Origin: Thermococcus sp.
GTDB lineage: Archaea; Methanobacteriota_B; Thermococci; Thermococcales; Thermococcaceae
Assembly (NCBI GenBank): GCA_021157445.1
Contig: JAGGWM010000132.1
Span: 1-13,206 of the forward strand
Direction: 5' to 3'
Length of the DNA: 13,206 nucleotides
Below the pieces are notes generated by a model. That model was not told the DNA's origin. It did no database searches and saw only the letters and a program-made list of their open reading frames with translations. This document shows, piece by piece, positions 7,105 to 12,648 of the stretch (position 1 is the stretch's first letter; each line of letters starts with the position of its first letter). Made by a program: the position numbers and the translations under genes.

Positions 7105-7560
7105 CTACTCACCTCCAATGAGTATGAGCTTTATTCTTTTTGTGAAGTTCTCGATTTCCTTTGAAATCTCGACCTTTTGGGAGGCAGAAAGTGAAGGTAA
7201 ATTCTCCATAACCTCTTTTATTGTTTTAAACAACTCCCTGCCTCCAAGTCTAGAAAATTCTCTAAAGCGCTCAACCTTCTCAAGAACGTCTTTCAGTTCA
7301 TTTTGATGCTCATTGAGATATGATTTCCCCTTTTCTGTGATCCTATAGAGCTTTTTCTCTCTTTTTTCTGTCTCAACAACCTCAATAAGGTTTTTCCTTT
7401 TTAAACTCGACAGTAGGGGATATATTGCTCCGGCACTTGGGCTTGGTATTTCATACCTTTTCTCAAGCTCTGTCATTATACCATAGCCGTGTAGAGGCTT
7501 TTCCTCAAGCAAATGAAGAATGAGAAGTTTCAAATATCCTCGGTATTTCGGTCTTTCCAC
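7105..7560 (-). CDS. PadR-family transcriptional regulator
   Basis: A 151-residue winged-helix protein. Residues 9-80 carry the PadR signature: LHGYGIMTELEKRY (23-36), the recognition helix region PSAGAIYPLLSSLKRKNLIE (41-60) and the wing KKLYRITEKGKSYL (69-82). A C-terminal helical part (85-146) should be the dimerisation arm. PadR proteins are cytoplasmic repressors, often released by hydrophobic ligands that the neighbouring transporter exports. It is the first gene of a three-gene operon with the ABC ATPase and permease. The start is a GTG at 7560 with GGTGA at 7566-7570, so the leader is short. The palindromes at 7562-7589 between its TATA box and start suggest that it represses itself and the transporter. 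Its last codons contain the ribosome site of the next gene. Confidence 0.93.
   Translation of the reverse strand: MERPKYRGYLKLLILHLLEEKPLHGYGIMTELEKRYEIPSPSAGAIYPLLSSLKRKNLIEVVETEKREKKLYRITEKGKSYLNEHQNELKDVLEKVERFREFSRLGGRELFKTIKEVMENLPSLSASQKVEISKEIENFTKRIKLILIGGE
7108..7116 (-). promoter_or_regulatory. Ribosome site of the ABC ATPase inside the padR end
   Basis: GGAGGTGAG on the minus strand is read as Gly-Gly-Glu at the end of padR, immediately followed by its TAG stop. It lies four bases before the ATG at 7103, fixing that start in place of the TTG at 7118. Confidence 0.7.
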
Positions 7561-7561
7561 C

Positions 7562-7589
7562 TATATCACCAGATATATCAAAAGATATA
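7562..7589. promoter_or_regulatory. Double palindrome, probable PadR operator
   Basis: The sequence has the form TATATC-N4-GATATATC-N4-GATATA: two copies of the perfect dyad TATATC-N4-GATATA (7562-7577 and 7574-7589) that share four bases, centres 12 bp apart. It fills the space between the padR TATA box and the GTG start, covering the predicted transcription start and the ribosome site. Bound protein would block polymerase entry. PadR proteins commonly bind dyads in their own promoter, so autoregulation is the simplest reading; the assignment to this PadR is inference. Confidence 0.7.
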
Positions 7590-7590
7590 C

Positions 7591-7600
7591 CTTTTATAAA
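7591..7600 (-). promoter_or_regulatory. TATA box of the padR operon, possibly shared with the divergent gene
   Basis: On the minus strand this reads TTTATAAAAG, preceded by CAAAG, a good archaeal BRE plus TATA. It predicts transcription start near 7570, about ten bases before the GTG. The core TTTATAAA is self-complementary, and on the plus strand it would predict a start near 7622, 35 bases before the ATG at 7657, so it may also serve the divergent gene. The BRE side favours the padR direction. Confidence 0.6.
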
Positions 7601-7656
7601 CTTTGTTCTTCAAAATCCTTAATTACTCTGGAAGTATAGTTAGTGAGGTGAGAGGC

Positions 7657-8088
7657 ATGAAACTCATACTAAAACCTCTGTTTGAAGCACCATTAACTCC
7701 CGATTTCATTGATGTTATAAAGGCAAAGCTCAAAGGAAAAGAAGTCAGAGAAGGAGACATTTTAGAAATAGCTTTGCTGGGAAAACCCTTAAAATTTAAA
7801 GTAGTGTACGCAGAGCCGAAAGTCCTCAGAATCACTGATTTAACGGTAATAGAGCTGAGCGAGAAGGAGATATTTTCCATAGGCCTTGAATTTGAAAAGG
7901 AGATTAAAGACGTGATTATCGGGGAAGACATTATTGTGGTTGTCTTTGAGGATGAAGTTTTAATCTTAAACCACAAAGGAGGCAAAATTTTTAACCAGAA
8001 GTTCGAGAAGCTTAAAGAAGTTAGGCTTGCAAAAGACATCGTACTGGTGGTTCATGATGAGAACAAACTTACAATCATCCAGCCATAA
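7657..8088 (+). CDS. Unrecognised 143-aa protein overlapping nth
   Basis: The ATG at 7657 is preceded by GAGGTGAG at 7645-7652, so the longer frame from 7603 is rejected. I cannot name the family. Residues 23-68 (KLKGKEVREGDILEIALLGKPL, then FKVVYAEPK and ITDLTVIEL) resemble the second half of a Cdc48/VAT N-domain, a double-psi-barrel partner fold, in the order GD-hydrophobic, Vv-x-x-P, T-x-I. Residues 85-141 are strongly beta, with two similar hydrophobic strand sets (DIIVVVFEDEVLIL and DIVLVVHDENKLTII) like beta-propeller blades. No AAA ATPase follows. There are no membrane or signal segments. Its end overlaps the endonuclease III gene, so the two are probably co-transcribed, though no functional link can be read from the sequence. 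Confidence 0.78.
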   Translation: MKLILKPLFEAPLTPDFIDVIKAKLKGKEVREGDILEIALLGKPLKFKVVYAEPKVLRITDLTVIELSEKEIFSIGLEFEKEIKDVIIGEDIIVVVFEDEVLILNHKGGKIFNQKFEKLKEVRLAKDIVLVVHDENKLTIIQP

Positions 8089-8770
8089 GGAGTTTACTTT
8101 TACCGAAAGCTGGGAAGAAAAGAAAAAACGCGCCCAAGAAATTGTTAAAAGGCTTATAAATACCTATCCTAGAGAAAAGATTCTTATTGGAGATCCATAC
8201 AAAACATTGATTCACTGCATAATCTCCCAGAGAATGAGAGATGAAGTCACGCACAGGGTGTGGGAAGAACTATTTAGGAGGTACAAAGACATCAAAACCA
8301 TAGCAAACACTCCAGTTGAGGAAATGCAGGAGTTTTTGAGGAAGAACGGCGTCGGTCTCTGGAAGACGAAGGGAGAGTGGATAGTAAAGGCTTCTCAGAT
8401 AATCATTGAAAAGTATGGAGGTAAAGTGCCGGATAAGATTGAGGACCTCATGAAACTTCCCGGGATAGGAAGGAAGTGTGCAAACATCGTTTTGGCATAT
8501 GGGTTTGGAAAACAGACAATCCCCGTCGATACTCATGTAAACAGAATCAGCAAACGCTTAGGCTTAGCTCCTCCAAAAGTTCCACCGGAAAAAGTGGAAG
8601 AATACCTCAAACAGCTGATACCCAAGGATCTGTGGATATATGTGAACCATGCAATGGTTGATCATGGGAAAAGAATCTGCAAGCCCATAACCCCCAAATG
8701 CAATGATTGCCCTCTTCAAGACTTCTGTCCCTATTTCAAAGGCCAGATAGCCAGAGAAGACATAAAATAA
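8057..8770 (+). CDS. nth: Endonuclease III (DNA glycosylase/AP lyase)
   Basis: This base-excision repair enzyme removes oxidised pyrimidines and cuts the AP site by beta-elimination. With the start used here it has 237 residues. The helix-hairpin-helix LPGIGRKCANIVLA (134-147) holds the catalytic Lys140. IPVDTHVNRISKRLGL holds the catalytic Asp158. The 4Fe-4S cluster loop C208-x6-C215-x2-C218-x5-C224 is complete. The start is uncertain: paired ATGs lie at 8054 and 8057 behind GGTGG (8046-8050), and 8057 has the better spacing; a TTG at 8027 is also in frame. Conserved sequence begins only near residue 19 (WEEKKKRAQ), and no start codon lies between 8060 and there. The first 32 bases therefore overlap the preceding gene, which implies co-transcription and probably coupled translation. 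Function is secure. Confidence 0.96.
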   Translation: MRTNLQSSSHKEFTFTESWEEKKKRAQEIVKRLINTYPREKILIGDPYKTLIHCIISQRMRDEVTHRVWEELFRRYKDIKTIANTPVEEMQEFLRKNGVGLWKTKGEWIVKASQIIIEKYGGKVPDKIEDLMKLPGIGRKCANIVLAYGFGKQTIPVDTHVNRISKRLGLAPPKVPPEKVEEYLKQLIPKDLWIYVNHAMVDHGKRICKPITPKCNDCPLQDFCPYFKGQIAREDIK

Positions 8771-8775
8771 AAAGG

Positions 8776-8784
8776 GCTATATAC
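8776..8784 (+). promoter_or_regulatory. Possible TATA box of the AIM24-family gene
   Basis: CTATATACC in the 45-base gap after nth would predict transcription start near 8806, directly at the GGTGT ribosome site, giving a leader of about ten bases. The gene could equally be read through from nth, so this is tentative. Confidence 0.35.
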
Positions 8785-8815
8785 CAGAACCACCAATTTC
8801 TTTATGGTGTTATAA

Positions 8816-9484
8816 ATGAGATACGAAATTATTCAAAGACCAAGTTTTAGCTTGGTTGAGGTAGAACTGGAAGATGGAGAAGCCCTCAAGGCAGAGCCGG
8901 GTGCAATGGTTCACATGAGCCCGAATATAGAAATAGAAACAAAGACAGGAGGAGTTTTTAAAGCCCTGAAGAGATCAATGCTCGGAGGAGAAAGCATATT
9001 CATAAACACCTTCAGAGCTAGCGGAGGTAAAGGCAACATTGGCCTGGCACCGCCATATATGGGGGACATAGGAGCATTAGAGCTGAGAGGAACTCTCTAT
9101 GCTCAGAGCGGGGCGTTTTTAGCGAGTTCCGAAAGTATAGACATAGATACCAAATTTGGCGGTGCAAAAACATTTTTCTCAAGAGAGGGCTTATTCCTGC
9201 TCAAACTAAGCGGGGAAGGAACAGTGTTTCTCTCAAGCTTTGGAGGAATATACAAAAAAGAGCTCAGAAATGAGGAGTTCATTATAGATACTGGTCATTT
9301 GGTAGCCTTCACAGAGGGTCTCGATTTTAAAATAAGGAGAGTTGGAGGGTTAAAAAGCACGATTTTTGGTGGCGAAGGACTTGTTGCGGAGTTCTATGGT
9401 ACCGGAACATTGTACATACAAACAAGAAGCATAGACAGCTTTTTAAGCTGGCTTATTCCATTCTTACCCAAGTCCCGGGAGTGA
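8816..9484 (+). CDS. AIM24 / TIGR00266 family protein
   Basis: A 222-residue protein of the widespread AIM24 family (TIGR00266 in prokaryotes), which folds as a beta-helix-like, pseudo-symmetric barrel related to tryptophan RNA-binding attenuator-like folds. The family signatures are clear: LKAEPGAMVHMSPNIEIETK (24-43), MLGGESIFINTFRASG (55-70), and the closing GLKSTIFGGEGLVAEFYGTG (178-197) followed by TLYIQTRS. Length is typical. There is no signal peptide; the hydrophobic SFLSWLIPFLP at 208-218 is too short to be a membrane anchor. In yeast the namesake is mitochondrial and supports inner-membrane organisation; the biochemical role in archaea is unknown. GGTGT at 8806-8810 supports this start. 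It lies 45 bases after nth and 42 before the TIM-barrel gene on the same strand, so a shared transcript is possible. Confidence 0.92.
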   Translation: MRYEIIQRPSFSLVEVELEDGEALKAEPGAMVHMSPNIEIETKTGGVFKALKRSMLGGESIFINTFRASGGKGNIGLAPPYMGDIGALELRGTLYAQSGAFLASSESIDIDTKFGGAKTFFSREGLFLLKLSGEGTVFLSSFGGIYKKELRNEEFIIDTGHLVAFTEGLDFKIRRVGGLKSTIFGGEGLVAEFYGTGTLYIQTRSIDSFLSWLIPFLPKSRE

Positions 9485-9526
9485 GCTTTTTATCCTCTCC
9501 CTTTTATCTCTTCCCGGTGAGAAAAA

Positions 9527-10294
9527 GTGATAGGGGTCTCAACGCAGTGCCTATTTGACAAGAGCTTAAGCCTTGCCCTTCATAAAATAAAGAATCTTAA
9601 CGTTGATTTTGTTGAGGTTGTCAATGAAGGTTATCACGAGCTGAATAGGTATAACTATAAAGTGCACAAGGAGTTTTTGGAGGATAATGCATTAAAAAGC
9701 ACTATCCACGCTCCTTTCAGTGATATAAACATTGGTTCATTAAACGAAAAAATAAGGAGGGCCTCCCTTAACATCCTCTTTGAAACTCTGGAGATAGCAT
9801 ATAAGATGGAATCTCTCCTTGTTGTGATCCATCCAGCCCACAAATCCCCACTAAGTGGAAAGTTCCCAAAAGCTTACGAAAAAGTTCAAAGACGCTCTCT
9901 CGAAGAAATAGACAGGGTAGCGGAAAGGATAGGGATAAGAGTTGTCCTGGAGAACATGCCCTCCTTCTGGATTCTCGATGGCCAAACCTCCAAGAGGATA
10001 GCAGAGCTGATTGATGGTACTAACATAGGTGTGGCATTTGATATAGGACACTTAAACACGACAACTGGAAACTTCGATGAGTTTATCGAGCTTTTAAGGG
10101 ATAGAATCGAGTATGTACACCTAAGCGACAACAACGGCACAGAGGATTCTCATCTTGCCCTAGGAGATGGCACAGTTCCTTGGAAAGAAATAATGAAAAA
10201 AGTGCCAAGGGTTCCGATGTCTCTGGAGGTAAAGACCTTTGATGGTGCTATTAAAAGCCTCAAATTTTTGAAGGAACTCCGCGGCAGTATTTGA
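9527..10294 (+). CDS. TIM-barrel metalloenzyme, endonuclease IV / sugar isomerase superfamily
   Basis: A 255-residue protein of the xylose-isomerase-like TIM barrel superfamily, usually annotated as sugar phosphate isomerase/epimerase. Putative metal ligands are all present in the expected order: His61 (IHAPF), His102 (IHPAH), Glu142 (LENMPS), Asp172 and His175 (FDIGH), His198 (VHLSD), Asp207 and His209 (EDSHLALGDG) and Glu234 (SLEVK). These match all nine zinc-ligand positions of endonuclease IV, but many isomerases of the superfamily share most of them, and GDGxxPW with HLALGDG is typical of the isomerase branch. The start is a GTG at 9527 with GGTGAG at 9516-9521; the product begins MIGVSTQCLF. 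CTTTTTATC at 9485-9493 could be its TATA box or the stop signal of the gene before. The substrate cannot be assigned; an AP endonuclease role near nth is possible but not favoured. Confidence 0.9.
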   Translation: MIGVSTQCLFDKSLSLALHKIKNLNVDFVEVVNEGYHELNRYNYKVHKEFLEDNALKSTIHAPFSDINIGSLNEKIRRASLNILFETLEIAYKMESLLVVIHPAHKSPLSGKFPKAYEKVQRRSLEEIDRVAERIGIRVVLENMPSFWILDGQTSKRIAELIDGTNIGVAFDIGHLNTTTGNFDEFIELLRDRIEYVHLSDNNGTEDSHLALGDGTVPWKEIMKKVPRVPMSLEVKTFDGAIKSLKFLKELRGSI

Positions 10295-10295
10295 T

Positions 10296-10312
10296 ATTTT
10301 TCCAATTTTTGG
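10296..10312 (+). terminator. T-rich stop after the TIM-barrel gene
   Basis: Two five-base T runs start three bases after the TGA stop. The second is enclosed by CCAA and TTGG, a weak four-base dyad. A separate TATA box for the acd genes follows about 50 bases later, which fits a transcription boundary in this 133-base gap. Confidence 0.4.
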
Positions 10313-10363
10313 ACAGTAATGCCTCTACTGATTCATCAAGGAGCTTATTTTACCTACATAAAA

Positions 10364-10372
10364 CTTTTATAC
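10364..10372 (+). promoter_or_regulatory. TATA box of the acd operon
   Basis: CTTTTATAC preceded by CATAAAA is one of the best BRE/TATA matches in the window. It predicts transcription start near 10394 and a leader of about 34 bases carrying the GAGGTGGT ribosome site at 10417-10424. Confidence 0.6.
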
Positions 10373-10380
10373 ACAAGAAG

Positions 10381-10403
10381 ATAAAGTTCGAATGGAACTT
10401 TAT
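10381..10403. repeat. Perfect 9-bp inverted repeat at the acd transcription start
   Basis: ATAAAGTTC-N5-GAACTTTAT, nine matching pairs with no mismatch around the five-base centre GAATG. It begins nine bases after the TATA box and covers the predicted start site, the classic position for an archaeal repressor site. As RNA it would be cut by the start site, so a DNA operator is more likely than a leader hairpin. It does not match the SurR (GTT-N3-AAC) or TGM consensus. The binding protein is unknown. Confidence 0.65.
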
Positions 10404-10427
10404 TCATAAAATTTTAGAGGTGGTACC

Positions 10428-11849
10428 ATGAAAAGTCCAAAAATTGTCGAAGAACTCAAACCCTTCTTCGAACCCAAGGCTGTCGCAATCATAGGAGCCA
10501 CAAACAAAAAAGGAAAAGTTGGAAACGTTATTTTTGAGAACTTCAAAAGGAACAAAGAACAGGGGATTTTCAAAGGAAACATCTACCCCGTAAACCCAAA
10601 GCTTGATGAAATCGAAGGGTATAGGGTATATAAAAGCGTCAAAGAGCTTCCAGATGACACGGATTTGGCAGTAATAGCTATTCCAGCACCTTTTGTACCA
10701 AACACAATGAGAGAGATTGCAGAAAAGGGAATAAAAGCAGTAGTTATTATCACTGGCGGCTTTGGAGAGCTTGGTGAAGAAGGAAAGAAAATGGAAGAAG
10801 AAATTCTCCAAATAGCAAAGGAAAATGGAATAAGAGTCATAGGACCTAACTGTGTTGGAGTTTACGTGCCTGACACAGGTGTTGATACAGTTTTCCTTCC
10901 CGAAGAAAAAATGGACAGACCGAAGAGCGGCTCAATAGCCTTCGTTTCTCAAAGTGGTGCTTTCGCTGCAGCAATGCTCGACTGGGCAGCTTTGGCAGGG
11001 ATAGGAATTGGAAAAATGGTAAGTTATGGCAACAAAATAGACGTGGACGATGCCGATCTAATGGATTACTTCATTTACGATGACTCCATAAAGGTCGTTA
11101 CACTCTACATAGAAGGGGTAAAAGAGGGCAGAAAATTCATCGAAGCTGCAAAGAGAATAACGAAAGTAAAGCCTGTTATAGCTCTCAAGAGCGGAAGAAC
11201 AGAATATGGTGCAAAGGCTGCTTCCTCTCATACCGGAAGCTTGGCTGGGGCTGATGTGATTTATGATGCGGTTTTCAAGCAGACAGGGATTTTAAGAGCA
11301 GAGGATTTTGAACACATGTTTGATGTTGCAAAGGCTTTTGCAAAGTGCAAACTTCCAAAAGGAGACAGAATTGGAATAATCACAGACGGCGGTGGAGCGG
11401 GGGTTATGGCAAGTGATGCTGTGGCAAAATTTGGACTCAAAATGGCTGAGCTCAGTGAAGAGACCATCAAATACCTAAAAGAGCACTTCCCACCACATGC
11501 CGTTGCAGGAAACCCAACTGATGTCGTTGGAGACACAGATGCCCAAAGATACAAGCATGCAATTGAAGCCTTTGTAAACGACCCGAACGTTGATGCAATA
11601 GTAGTAATTGTTCTCTTCCAAGTGCCGCTTTTAAATGAAGAGGAAATAATAGAGATCCTCGCAGACTACGCAAAAAAGAGCGAGAAGCCAATAGTTGCTG
11701 TAGCAATGGGAGGTAAAAAGACAGAATACTACGCAAAGATACTTGAAGAAAAAGGAGTTCCAGTATATCCAACGCCGGAGAGGGGAGTTAGAGCCGTAGC
11801 TGGATTAGTCCACTACACCAAATACCTCGAAAAGTTAAAAGAGGAATGA
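10428..11849 (+). CDS. acdA: ADP-forming acyl-CoA synthetase, alpha subunit
   Basis: This is the CoA-binding subunit of the archaeal ADP-forming acetyl/acyl-CoA synthetase, which converts acyl-CoA + ADP + Pi to acid + CoA + ATP. It is the energy-conserving last step of peptide and sugar fermentation in Thermococcales. At 473 residues it is near the usual 455-465. Residues 10-140 form the CoA-binding Rossmann domain (AVAIIGATNKKGKVG, NIYPVNP). The ligase domains follow: IGPNCVGVYVP (138-148), FVSQSGAFAAAMLDWA (172-187), Glu229 in YIEG and the phosphorylated His268 in SSHTGSLAG. DGGGAGVMASD (320-330) and GGNPTD-like AGNPTDVVGD (360-369) are also typical. GAGGTGGT at 10417-10424 fixes the start. 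The beta gene follows 27 bases on. Which paralogue this is, and so its substrate (acetate, branched-chain, aryl or succinate), cannot be settled here. Confidence 0.95.
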   Translation: MKSPKIVEELKPFFEPKAVAIIGATNKKGKVGNVIFENFKRNKEQGIFKGNIYPVNPKLDEIEGYRVYKSVKELPDDTDLAVIAIPAPFVPNTMREIAEKGIKAVVIITGGFGELGEEGKKMEEEILQIAKENGIRVIGPNCVGVYVPDTGVDTVFLPEEKMDRPKSGSIAFVSQSGAFAAAMLDWAALAGIGIGKMVSYGNKIDVDDADLMDYFIYDDSIKVVTLYIEGVKEGRKFIEAAKRITKVKPVIALKSGRTEYGAKAASSHTGSLAGADVIYDAVFKQTGILRAEDFEHMFDVAKAFAKCKLPKGDRIGIITDGGGAGVMASDAVAKFGLKMAELSEETIKYLKEHFPPHAVAGNPTDVVGDTDAQRYKHAIEAFVNDPNVDAIVVIVLFQVPLLNEEEIIEILADYAKKSEKPIVAVAMGGKKTEYYAKILEEKGVPVYPTPERGVRAVAGLVHYTKYLEKLKEE

Positions 11850-11858
11850 TTCATTCCT
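11842..11858. repeat. 8-bp dyad across the acdA stop codon
   Basis: AGGAATGA-T-TCATTCCT is a perfect 8-bp inverted repeat around one base and includes the TGA stop of the alpha gene. As RNA it could form a six-pair stem with a five-base loop just before the beta ribosome site. It might affect the translation ratio or processing, or be chance. Confidence 0.45.
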
Positions 11859-11876
11859 TATTATGGGGGGGTAATT

Positions 11877-12584
11877 ATGAAGGAGGAAGCTCTAAAAGTT
11901 GTTGAAGAGGTTTTGGCTCAAGGTAGGAAGGCCTTAGTTGAATACGAAGCAAAGCAGGTTTTAAAAGCTTATGGTTTGCCGCTTCCAGAGGAAAAGCTTG
12001 CAAAAACCCTCGAAGAAGCCATAAAATATGCAAACGAAATAGGATATCCCGTTGTTATGAAACTAATGTCACCTCAAATCCTCCACAAAAGCGATGCAAA
12101 AGTCGTCATGCTTAACATAAAGAACGATGAAGAGCTCAAACAGAAGTGGGAGGAAATACATGAGAACGCAAGGAAATACAGGCCAGATGCAGAAATTCTC
12201 GGTGTCCTAATAGCCCCAATGCTCAAGCCCGGAAGGGAAATAATCATTGGTGTTACTGAAGACCCGCAGTTCGGGCATGCAATAATGTTCGGCCTCGGTG
12301 GAATTTTCGTTGAGATCCTCAAGGATGTGACCTTCAGGATAATACCAATTGAAGAGAAAGATGCATGGGCAATGATAAAGAGCATCAAAGGCTACCCAAT
12401 TCTTGCCGGAGCAAGAGGAGAGCCTCCAGCAGACATGAAGGCAATTGTAGATATGATGCTAAAAGTCTCAGAGCTTGTTGACGATCTTAAGGACTACATC
12501 AAAGAGATGGATCTAAACCCAGTCTTTGTTTATCCAGAGGGCGAAGGTGCGGTCATAGTTGATGCAAGGATTATTTTGAAGTGA
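11877..12584 (+). CDS. acdB: ADP-forming acyl-CoA synthetase, beta subunit
   Basis: This is the ATP-grasp subunit that pairs with the alpha subunit encoded just upstream; together they form an alpha2beta2 synthetase. It has 235 residues, the usual length for this separate subunit. EYEAKQVLKAYGLPLP (23-38) is the family entry motif. VMKLMSPQILHKSD (60-73) contains His70, which matches the second phosphorylated histidine that carries phosphate from the alpha site to ADP. LIAPMLKPGREIIIGVTEDP is followed by FGLGGIFVEILKD, the ATP-grasp nucleotide-binding core, and MDLNPVFV near the C-terminus gives metal ligands. GGGGGGG at 11865-11871 is an unusual G-only ribosome site, four to five bases before the ATG. 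T-rich sequence follows the stop. Alpha and beta are encoded together here, whereas acdAI and acdBI of Pyrococcus are at separate loci. Confidence 0.95.
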   Translation: MKEEALKVVEEVLAQGRKALVEYEAKQVLKAYGLPLPEEKLAKTLEEAIKYANEIGYPVVMKLMSPQILHKSDAKVVMLNIKNDEELKQKWEEIHENARKYRPDAEILGVLIAPMLKPGREIIIGVTEDPQFGHAIMFGLGGIFVEILKDVTFRIIPIEEKDAWAMIKSIKGYPILAGARGEPPADMKAIVDMMLKVSELVDDLKDYIKEMDLNPVFVYPEGEGAVIVDARIILK

Positions 12585-12586
12585 GC

Positions 12587-12602
12587 TTTTTTATTTCTCT
12601 TC
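12587..12602 (+). terminator. T-rich stop after the acd operon
   Basis: A run of six T, an A and three more T begin three bases after the TGA stop, followed by a pyrimidine-rich stretch. This is a typical archaeal oligo-T termination site. The same bases could be part of a TATA-like element for the next gene. Confidence 0.45.
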
Positions 12603-12648
12603 TCCCCTTTGTCCAATAAAAAATAATATTGTATTGGGGAGATAGACA

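Noticed and set aside
8054..8060. ATGATGA resembling box C of a C/D guide RNA at the nth start
   Set aside because: I find no box D (CTGA) at the expected distance of about 50-60 bases and no C'/D' pair; the bases are explained by tandem start codons.
10330..10340. Minus-strand TGATGA in the gap before acdA as a possible C/D guide RNA
   Set aside because: No CTGA follows within a guide-RNA length, so the box C match is probably chance.
10385..10399. Possible SurR site in the acd promoter because of GTT and AAC
   Set aside because: The spacing between GTT and AAC is seven bases, not the three of the SurR consensus, so the dyad is treated as an unknown motif.
10404..10840. Minus-strand open frames opposite the acdA start
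   Set aside because: They are antisense to conserved CoA-binding domain codons, have no promoter or ribosome site, and translate to Phe/Ser-rich nonsense.
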